Below are positions 42,723 through 49,013 of a stretch of DNA of 49,013 bases, piece after piece. The notes under the pieces were generated by a model. The model worked only from the letters and a program-made list of their open reading frames with translations, made no database searches and was not told where the DNA came from. The position numbers and the translations under genes are program-made. Numbering within the stretch: position 1 is the stretch's first letter; each line of letters begins with the position of its first letter. Source of the stretch: Prevotella pectinovora (GTDB lineage Bacteria > Bacteroidota > Bacteroidia > Bacteroidales > Bacteroidaceae); contig NZ_JXQI01000073.1 of NCBI RefSeq assembly GCF_000834015.1, positions 1 to 49,013 of the forward strand, written 5' to 3'.

Positions 42723-45350
42723 ATGGCAAAAAACGACAATGGGCTGACGCCTATGATGCAGCAGTTCTTTTCGCTCAAGGCGAAACATCCCGACGCACTG
42801 CTGCTCTTCAGGTGTGGAGACTTCTATGAAACATACTGCGACGACGCCGTTGACGCAAGTCGCATCCTCGGCATCACGCTCACCAAGAGAAACAACTCAG
42901 GCACGAAACCGTCTACCGAGATGGCTGGATTCCCCCATCATGCCCTCGACACCTATCTGCCAAAGCTCATCAGGGCAGGCAGAAGAGTGGCTATCTGCGA
43001 CCAGCTCGAAGACCCGAAACTGACGAAAAAACTCGTGAAGCGAGGCATCACCGAACTTGTAACGCCGGGTGTTGCCCTGACCGACAACGTGCTGAACTAC
43101 AAGGAGAACAACTTCCTCGCAGCCATACACTTCGGCAAGGCATCCTGCGGAGTGGCGTTCCTCGATATTTCTACGGGAGAGTTTCTCACCACCGAAGGAC
43201 CATACGACTATGTGCAGAAGCTGATAGGTAACTTCCAGCCAAAGGAGGTGCTATATGAAAGAGGCAAGAAGGCAGACTTCGAACGCTTCTTCGGAACAAA
43301 GCATTTCACCTTCGAACTCGACGAATGGGTGTTCAATGAACAGACCGCCCGCCAGAAACTGCACAAGCATTTTGAGGTGAAAAACCTCAAGGGCTTCGGC
43401 GTAGACCATCTCAAATGCGGTATCGTGGCATGCGGAGCCATCCTGCAATATCTGGAACTCACGCAGCATACACATATCAGCCATATCACGTCGCTATCCC
43501 GGATAGACGAGGAGCGATATGTGAGACTCGACAGCTTCACCGTGCGTTCGCTCGAACTGACACGTTCGATGCAGGACGGCGGATGCTCGCTCATCGACGT
43601 AATAGACCGCACTTGTTCGCCGATGGGAGCCAGAATGCTCAACAGATGGGTGTGCTTCCCGTTGCGCAATGCCGCCGACATAAACAAGCGGCTCGACGTG
43701 GTGGAGGAATTCTTCAAGGACACGTCACTCAGGGAAATCATCGACGAGAACACCAATGGAGTGGGCGACCTGGAACGCATCACAGCAAAGGTTGCCACAG
43801 GACGTGTGTCGCCACGGGAAATGGTGCAGCTGAAGAATGCCCTGCTCTGCATGCAGCCTATCAAGGATGCCTGCGAGCGGTCGGATAACAAGACTCTCGC
43901 GCTGATGGCAGACAGGATTGACGCCTGCAAGGAACTCAGCGACAGACTGGAGATGGAGATAGAGCCAGACCCGCCACAGCTCGTGAACAAAGGACACGTG
44001 ATACGCAGCGGAGTGGACGAGGAACTCGACCGCATGCGCGACATAGCATATAACGGCAAGGACTATCTGCTGAAAATCCAGGAGAGGGAGACAGAGGAGA
44101 CCGGCATATCAAGTCTGAAAATCGGCTACAACAATGTGTTCGGATATTATCTTGAAGTGAGGAATATCCACAAAGACAAGGTGCCTGCCACATGGATAAG
44201 GAAGCAGACGCTCGCACAGGCGGAACGATATATCACCGAGGAACTGAAACAATATGAGGAGCAGATTCTCGGAGCCGAAGACAAGATACTGCAGCTGGAG
44301 ACAAAGCTCTTCGGTGAACTCGTGCAGAACACCCAGCATTATATACACACCATTCAGAAGGATGCGCATATCATAGCACAGCTCGACTGTCTGCTCTCCT
44401 TTGCCAAGACGGCGGAGGAACACCGGTACGTGAGACCGCAGATTCTGCAAGACGACATCGTGATAGATATCCGTCAGGGCCGCCACCCCGTGATAGAGAC
44501 ACAGATGCCGGTGGGAGAGAAGTATGTGCCCAACGACATATATCTCGACGACAAGAAGCAGCAGATAATGATTATCACCGGACCGAATATGGCGGGTAAG
44601 TCGGCTCTGCTACGCCAGACGGCACTCATCGCGCTGATGGCACAGATAGGATGCTACGTGCCGGCAGAGAGTGCCAAGATTGGTATCGTGGACAAGATAT
44701 TCACACGTGTGGGGGCGAGCGACAATATCTCAATGGGAGAATCCACATTCATGGTGGAGATGACGGAGGCTTCGAATATCCTCAACAACGTGACGCCGCG
44801 CAGTCTTGTGCTCTTCGACGAGCTGGGCCGCGGAACGAGTACCTACGACGGCATCTCGATAGCTTGGGCAATAGTGGAATATCTGCATGAGCAGCCGCGT
44901 GCGGCAGCGCGCACCCTCTTCGCCACACACTATCATGAACTGAACGAGATGGAGAAGAACTTCAGCAGGATAAAGAACTACAACGTCAGCGTGAAGGAGA
45001 TAAACGGCAAGGTGATATTCCTGCGCCGACTGGAGCGTGGCGGATCGGAACACTCCTTCGGTATCCACGTGGCGCAGATTGCTGGTATGCCGAAGAGTAT
45101 CATCAATAGGGCGAACGTGATTCTCAAGCAGCTTGAGGCTGACAACAGTGGCGTGGGGGCAGCCGGAAAGGCGGCAGTAGACAATATCTCGGTGCCGGGC
45201 AGCGGTGAGCAGCTGAGCTTCTTTCAGCTCGACGACCCTGTGTTGTGTCAGGTGCGCGACGAGATTCTCGGTCTCGACATAAACAACCTCACGCCGATGG
45301 AGGCGCTGAACAAACTGAACGACATAAAGACGATTGTGGGAGGAAAATAA
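42723..45350 (+). CDS. mutS: DNA mismatch repair protein MutS
   Basis: An 875-residue mismatch sensor. Domain I opens [35 protein letters not shown], with the mismatch-wedge FYE. Connector, lever and clamp domains follow, then the ATPase domain with Walker A GPNMAGKS (620-627), signature [15 protein letters not shown], Walker [17 protein letters not shown] and FATHYHEL, and a C-terminal dimer region. Length is normal for MutS1. The final 70 residues ([25 protein letters not shown]) carry a linker and a clamp-binding-like QLSFF. The GNAT gene begins 6 bases after the stop, so it shares the transcript. Confidence 0.98.
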   Translation: MAKNDNGLTPMMQQFFSLKAKHPDALLLFRCGDFYETYCDDAVDASRILGITLTKRNNSGTKPSTEMAGFPHHALDTYLPKLIRAGRRVAICDQLEDPKLTKKLVKRGITELVTPGVALTDNVLNYKENNFLAAIHFGKASCGVAFLDISTGEFLTTEGPYDYVQKLIGNFQPKEVLYERGKKADFERFFGTKHFTFELDEWVFNEQTARQKLHKHFEVKNLKGFGVDHLKCGIVACGAILQYLELTQHTHISHITSLSRIDEERYVRLDSFTVRSLELTRSMQDGGCSLIDVIDRTCSPMGARMLNRWVCFPLRNAADINKRLDVVEEFFKDTSLREIIDENTNGVGDLERITAKVATGRVSPREMVQLKNALLCMQPIKDACERSDNKTLALMADRIDACKELSDRLEMEIEPDPPQLVNKGHVIRSGVDEELDRMRDIAYNGKDYLLKIQERETEETGISSLKIGYNNVFGYYLEVRNIHKDKVPATWIRKQTLAQAERYITEELKQYEEQILGAEDKILQLETKLFGELVQNTQHYIHTIQKDAHIIAQLDCLLSFAKTAEEHRYVRPQILQDDIVIDIRQGRHPVIETQMPVGEKYVPNDIYLDDKKQQIMIITGPNMAGKSALLRQTALIALMAQIGCYVPAESAKIGIVDKIFTRVGASDNISMGESTFMVEMTEASNILNNVTPRSLVLFDELGRGTSTYDGISIAWAIVEYLHEQPRAAARTLFATHYHELNEMEKNFSRIKNYNVSVKEINGKVIFLRRLERGGSEHSFGIHVAQIAGMPKSIINRANVILKQLEADNSGVGAAGKAAVDNISVPGSGEQLSFFQLDDPVLCQVRDEILGLDINNLTPMEALNKLNDIKTIVGGK

Positions 45351-45356
45351 AGGAGC

Positions 45357-45911
45357 ATGAACATGAAAGAAGAATTTTCAGAGAGAAACCGGAATAAAGG
45401 CGGTTCGAAGGTGTCTTCCGGACTCACTGTCCGTACTTTCTGTCCTACCGACGTAGAGGAAATGACACGGATATATAATCATTATGTCACTGAAACCACC
45501 GTCAGTTTTGAGACCGAGCCTCTTACTACTGGCGATATGTCAGAACGCGTGAAGCATATCGCTGCCGAGTTTCCCTGTTTTGTGGCAGAGCAAGACGGCA
45601 GGGTAGTGGGGTATTGCTATGCCCATCTCTGGAAGGAGCGGGCTGCCTATTCGCATACCTGGGAGGTGACAATATATCTCGATGCGCAGCACACGGGGCA
45701 TGGCGCGGGCTCTAAGCTGATGAACCTCCTGATAGAGGCATGTCGCCAGACCGGCCGTTGCCATTCTCTCATAGCCTGCATAACGGCAGAAAACAAGGGC
45801 AGCATAGCCTTTCATGGGAGTATGGGATTCGAAGAAGTTTCCTGTTTCAAGCAGGTGGGCTATAAACTTGGCAGGCGTCTCGATGTAGTGGATATGCAGC
45901 TGTTGCTGTGA
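45357..45911 (+). CDS. GNAT acetyltransferase (phosphinothricin acetyltransferase-like)
   Basis: A 184-residue acetyl-CoA-dependent N-acetyltransferase. After a variable 24-residue start, SGLTVRTFCPTDVEEMTRIYNHYVTETTVSFETEPLT opens the fold; VTIYLDAQHTGHGAGSKLMNLL is the acetyl-CoA loop (usually Q/RxxGxG/A) and NKGSIAFHGSMGFEEVSCFKQVGYKLGRRLDVVDMQLLL the C-terminal part. It matches the Pat/YncA group, which acetylates methionine-sulfone-like amino acid analogues. A second Met at residue 3 could be the true start. It is 6 bases after mutS and probably read through from it, with no functional link implied. Confidence 0.88.
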   Translation: MNMKEEFSERNRNKGGSKVSSGLTVRTFCPTDVEEMTRIYNHYVTETTVSFETEPLTTGDMSERVKHIAAEFPCFVAEQDGRVVGYCYAHLWKERAAYSHTWEVTIYLDAQHTGHGAGSKLMNLLIEACRQTGRCHSLIACITAENKGSIAFHGSMGFEEVSCFKQVGYKLGRRLDVVDMQLLL

Positions 45912-45969
45912 TGAATAGTATGCTGTTCCGATAGGGATGTATGCTTGTCTGTTCCTCCATTTGTCCATT

Positions 45970-46001
45970 CGTTAACTTGTCAACTCGTCAACTCGTCAAC
46001 T
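45970..46001 (+). repeat. 9-bp tandem array upstream of the glycosyltransferase at 46017
   Basis: Four units, GTTAACTT, GTCAACTC, GTCAACTC, GTCAACTT with a G at each joint, ending 16 bases before the start codon. Same family as the arrays before lgt and rdgB. Confidence 0.8.
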
Positions 46002-46016
46002 TATAATAACACCATC

Positions 46017-47024
46017 ATGACCAAGGTTTCTATCTATATGCCGGTATATAACGGCAGCGAATATCTGGAGCGCAGCATCGGTTCGGTGATCAGCCAGACC
46101 TTTGCTGACTGGGAACTTATCGCTCTCGATGATGAGTCGACAGACGACAGTCGCGCCATTCTCGACGGGTTAGCCAGAAGGGACAACAGGATTCGTGTGT
46201 TCTCAAAGCATAACGACGGCAAGGGGAATACAGCCCGCAATCTGGCGATGATGGAGAAATGGGCGCAGGGAGAATATTTCTTCTATATGTCGCAAGACGA
46301 CAGGATAGATGCTGATTTGCTTGAAAAGGCTGTGGGCGAGGCGGAAAAGCGCAGCCTCGACATCGTGATACCCGATATGCTGCTTGAATATGCTGACGGA
46401 ACGACTTCTGCGGTACAAGGTTCTTATCCTCCGAATGGCGACCATTCCTTGGTGTTCTCCGGCAAGGAGGCTTTCTATCGTAGCATAGACTTTTCTATCC
46501 ATGGCTTCGCATTGATAAACAGAAGGCTCATTGACGAAGACAGGCAGGACACCAACCATTACGACAGTGACGAATATAACACGCGACTACAGTTCCTCGC
46601 AGCCGGAAGGGTTGGTTTTTGCGATTCCACTTTCTATTATTATCAAGGCAACGAGAATGCCATCACCAAGTGTTTCTCCATCCGATGGTTTCAGCGCCTC
46701 GACACTGCCGTAATGATCGACAAACTGTTTTCTGATACTTTCCACGACCGCAAGTCATTCCCCAAGCTGAAATCCTGGCTTATGGCCATTTACATCACCC
46801 TCAGCGTGTCGTATATGCGTGAGTGGGCAAATATAAGCCCTGACGAGAGAAAAGCCGTTATAGCGCATTTCCGTGGCTTTGAGCGCAATATCAAGTTTGG
46901 TGGCTATAGAATGGCGGTATTGCGTCGCCTATCGCCATTGGAGAGATGTTTCGCCGTATGGTATTTCTTTTTCGGCACGTGTCGCAATATGAAATCGTTG
47001 TTCCGTATCTATAAGGGTAAATAA
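46017..47024 (+). CDS. Family 2 glycosyltransferase
   Basis: A 335-residue GT2 enzyme starting MTKVSIYMPVYNGSEYLERSI, with LIALDDESTDDS (35-45), GNTARNLAMMEKWAQGEYFFYMSQDD (QDD, 93-95) and a long acceptor region containing HYDSDEYNTRLQFL. The frame is open back to 45945, but that extension is translated repeat sequence, so ATG at 46017 is chosen. It lies next to a convergent flippase gene with a 55-base gap. Together they may belong to a surface-polysaccharide locus that continues outside the window. Sugar and acceptor unknown. Confidence 0.9.
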   Translation: MTKVSIYMPVYNGSEYLERSIGSVISQTFADWELIALDDESTDDSRAILDGLARRDNRIRVFSKHNDGKGNTARNLAMMEKWAQGEYFFYMSQDDRIDADLLEKAVGEAEKRSLDIVIPDMLLEYADGTTSAVQGSYPPNGDHSLVFSGKEAFYRSIDFSIHGFALINRRLIDEDRQDTNHYDSDEYNTRLQFLAAGRVGFCDSTFYYYQGNENAITKCFSIRWFQRLDTAVMIDKLFSDTFHDRKSFPKLKSWLMAIYITLSVSYMREWANISPDERKAVIAHFRGFERNIKFGGYRMAVLRRLSPLERCFAVWYFFFGTCRNMKSLFRIYKGK

Positions 47025-47079
47025 TGCCAATGCAGTTCGGCTTTATCACCGCCAGAACAATCCTCCCTCTTTTGTTGTG

Positions 47080-48567
47080 CTATCCGACAAACTTCTTGAA
47101 TTTTCCTTTCAGTTTCTCCATTATAGCCGTATGCTTTTTCACCACGTTGAGTGAGAACCATGCGTCGGCACAGAATATCAGCGTTCCGACAATACAATAC
47201 AGCAGGTTGCTCTCGATGTGGGTGGAGGCGTAGACGCAGATGCCTACGGCAAGATGGAAGAGGATGGTTCGCACTACTGTGGACGACATCCTGTATTTGT
47301 ATTTTATCCTGCATACCATCCTGGCGAAAAGCATTTCCAGCATATATGCCGTTGTTATGGCGATGCCGATGCCGAGCAGTCCGAACATGTTGAAACCCAG
47401 GATGACGAGGCTCGCCAGTACCACGTCGCTGAATATCTCTATCGTGAGGAAAGTCATGGAATTGCCCCTCGACAGTGCTATATATTCCAGCGGCAGGAAC
47501 ACTCCGCGGCCATACATCGAGAGCGCTGCCACCTGCAGCATAGGTATCACGGCGTTGAACTTGCCGCTATACAGCAATGGCAGGAGGATTGGCATGAAGA
47601 GGATGAAGAGGACGATGAGTGGCGACACGATGTTCATAGAAACTTCAATCTGGTTGTTCACCGTGTCGTTCAGTTTTTCGCCATGCGTCTTTATAGCCGA
47701 CAGACGAGGATAATAGTCGGTGTCTATTGCCGTGAACACCATTCCGGCGTATGTGAAAATCATCACATACATGGCATTGTAAAGTCCTACGGTGTCCACG
47801 TCCGAAGCGTTGCTGAGATACGCTCTGATGGCGAGTTCCGCACCGCTGCCGAGCATTCCTGCCACCACGAAAGCTATGCCGAGCCGCAGGAATGCCGTGC
47901 CTTCCTTTATGCAGTCGAGGCGGAACCGCATCTGTAGGGGGTAGAGCCTCAGGGAACACTGCAGCACTATTATCGCCTGCACCAGTGCCATGAGCACGAG
48001 CGATGGCACGATGCCTTTATAGTTGTATATCCAATATATAGGCACCGAGATGGCGAACACACCGATTGCCCCGTAGATAGAAGTTACGGCGAGGGCTTTC
48101 AGTCGCCGTGTGGCTTTCAGTATGGCGGTCTCTCCTACGGTCAGTGTGGTGAGTGCCACGACGGGCGACAGCAGCACGAAGTGCAACGTGTGGTCGCCGA
48201 ATGAGAAAGTCCAGTCGCTGAGCAGCGAACTGAGTGCGGCACAGACCACGAGACCGAACAATGCCGTTATGAGAATCCAGTGGCGGAACACCTCAATCTC
48301 GTGTCTGAGCCATTTTTCGTCACCGTTGTCGAATGCCATGGATATGTTTCTCACGGCACTGATGTGGAGACCGAAGTTCGTTGAGTCCACCACGAGCTTT
48401 ATCGTTGATGAGAAAAGAGCCACGAGTCCCATACCCGCCGGACCGAGCAATACGGCAACTAACTTGTTGCGTACCAGTCCGATAAGGATATTGAGCATCT
48501 GCACGCCGCCGAACAGGCTCGTGTATTTCAGTATGTGTGAGTAGCTGTTGTTGCTGTTTTCCATCAA
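47080..48567 (-). CDS. Oligosaccharide flippase (Wzx/O-antigen translocase-like)
   Basis: A 495-residue integral membrane protein with about 12-14 segments and the opening HILKYTSLFGGVQMLNILIGLVRNKLVAVLLGPAGMGLVALFSSTIKLV, typical of Wzx/MATE-like polysaccharide flippases of the O-antigen translocase (WzxE-like) group. These move lipid-linked repeat units across the inner membrane. The ATG at 48567 starts at a short polar N-terminus. It converges with the GT2 gene, and the PAS gene lies upstream. No polymerase (Wzy) or chain-length gene is in view. Confidence 0.88.
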   Translation of the reverse strand: MMENSNNSYSHILKYTSLFGGVQMLNILIGLVRNKLVAVLLGPAGMGLVALFSSTIKLVVDSTNFGLHISAVRNISMAFDNGDEKWLRHEIEVFRHWILITALFGLVVCAALSSLLSDWTFSFGDHTLHFVLLSPVVALTTLTVGETAILKATRRLKALAVTSIYGAIGVFAISVPIYWIYNYKGIVPSLVLMALVQAIIVLQCSLRLYPLQMRFRLDCIKEGTAFLRLGIAFVVAGMLGSGAELAIRAYLSNASDVDTVGLYNAMYVMIFTYAGMVFTAIDTDYYPRLSAIKTHGEKLNDTVNNQIEVSMNIVSPLIVLFILFMPILLPLLYSGKFNAVIPMLQVAALSMYGRGVFLPLEYIALSRGNSMTFLTIEIFSDVVLASLVILGFNMFGLLGIGIAITTAYMLEMLFARMVCRIKYKYRMSSTVVRTILFHLAVGICVYASTHIESNLLYCIVGTLIFCADAWFSLNVVKKHTAIMEKLKGKFKKFVG

Positions 48568-48618
48568 ATTAACTAACGTGAGAAGGACTCAAATATTATT
48601 TAATTTTGAAAAGAAATG

Positions 48619-48954
48619 TTATCCTCTCACATAATGAGGCATATCGGCAGGTGTTATCATAGAGATTTCCACGATGCCTGCAACCTTGCTGTCCTTCTTC
48701 CATGCCGTCTGGTAAATCACTTTGTGAACGCCTTGTTTCTCAATGGTATAGGCGTTGCTGCCGCCGGTGGCGAGCAGGTGGCGGATAATCTCTTTAGATC
48801 TCTCCGAGTGACACTCGTAGAGATTCTTTCCAATCAGGTTGCCATGTTTTTTGTAGGTTTCCACCGCCTTGTCGTTCTGGTAGATGATGATGCCTTCGGC
48901 GTCGCACACCGTAACGGCACAGTTCATCTCTTTTGCCCATTCATAGTTTTCCAT
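48619..48954 (-). CDS. Small PAS-domain protein
   Basis: A 111-residue protein that is one PAS fold: MNCAVTVCDAEGIIIYQNDKAVETY (strands A-B), GKNLYECHSERSKEIIRHLLATGGS (helices) and VHKVIYQTAWKKDSKVAGIVEISM (strands G-I). There is no output domain, so it may be a stand-alone sensor or binding partner. Similar small proteins with the NLYECHSE pattern are found in anaerobes, function unclear; a heme or flavin ligand cannot be assigned. It lies 51 bases upstream of the flippase gene on the same strand. The short remainder of the window (48955-49013) shows only upstream sequence. Confidence 0.82.
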   Translation of the reverse strand: MENYEWAKEMNCAVTVCDAEGIIIYQNDKAVETYKKHGNLIGKNLYECHSERSKEIIRHLLATGGSNAYTIEKQGVHKVIYQTAWKKDSKVAGIVEISMITPADMPHYVRG

Positions 48955-49013
48955 AATGATAGTCTTAAATGTTAATTGTTATAGTTTTTCCCCAGTCCCC
49001 AGTCCCCTCCCTG

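Noticed and set aside
45945..46016. N-terminal extension of the GT2 protein at 46017
   Set aside because: Those residues are a translation of the 9-bp GTCAACTCG array and precede the conserved MTKVSIYMPVYNG start.
1..49013. tRNA, rRNA or riboswitch genes
   Set aside because: No T-arm GGTTCGAATC-type block with matching acceptor arms and no recognisable riboswitch core was found by reading both strands; a covariance search could still find a small RNA.

Overview
The window looks like chromosome of a Bacteroidota member, most probably a Prevotella-type organism (Prevotellaceae). Reasons: protein-level resemblance of the housekeeping genes, a PorZ-like type IX secretion component, a KorAB-type 2-oxoacid:ferredoxin oxidoreductase, absence of strong Shine-Dalgarno sequences, and eight promoters that fit the Bacteroidota pattern TTG-N20-TAnnTTTG with the same 20-base spacer. 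No rRNA, tRNA, phage, complete insertion sequence or CRISPR array was seen.

Layout. 1-1330: broken AAA ATPase gene and a repeat-rich stretch. 1328-8354: unknown conserved gene, an SDR dehydrogenase (kduD/gluconate 5-dehydrogenase type), a minus-strand block ychF-lgt-lipoprotein-O-methyltransferase, and an AAA ATPase with a palindromic site over its predicted start of transcription. 8715-20259: leuS, a YitT-family membrane protein, rdgB, porZ-like gene, a phosphoethanolamine-transferase-like enzyme and three glycosyltransferases, a cell-envelope block. 20275-22489: a convergent glycosyltransferase and nadA. 22490-23500: about 1 kb without genes, holding many DnaA-box-like sites; a candidate replication origin. 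23501-33051: rbfA, a LolC/E-like permease, then (minus) a PAP2 membrane enzyme and an epimerase, then (plus) miaB, an MsbA-like ABC exporter, an LpxL-like acyltransferase and a glycosyltransferase; the last four lie between 38-bp perfect inverted repeats. 33052-34992: AT-rich, repeat-laden accessory stretch with one foreign-looking lipoprotein gene. 34993-45911: korA-korB, a small protein, a U32 (TrhP-like) protein, sufE, a SpoU methyltransferase, xerD, aroQ, mutS and a GNAT acetyltransferase. 46017-48954: a glycosyltransferase, a Wzx-like flippase and a small PAS protein.

Joint roles. Many genes serve the cell surface: lipoprotein modification (lgt), lipid A/LPS assembly (acyltransferase, exporter, phosphoethanolamine transferase, glycosyltransferases, flippase) and PorZ, which in type IX secretion links cargo to A-LPS. 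miaB, the U32 protein, the TrmR-like methyltransferase and the SpoU protein form a scattered RNA-modification set.

The most unusual content is non-coding: (1) a 97-bp element made of four palindromes, in three loci that align almost without gaps although the palindrome arms differ; (2) 38-bp perfect inverted repeats 5.6 kb apart; (3) a roughly 200-bp inverted repeat shared by the two accessory stretches 33.5 kb apart; (4) a 20-bp motif (CCTAATGACCGATTTGGGTT) scattered about eleven times between genes; (5) 9-bp GTCAACTCG arrays just ahead of start codons; and (6) the candidate origin. All functions are inferred by reading the sequence; no database search was run.
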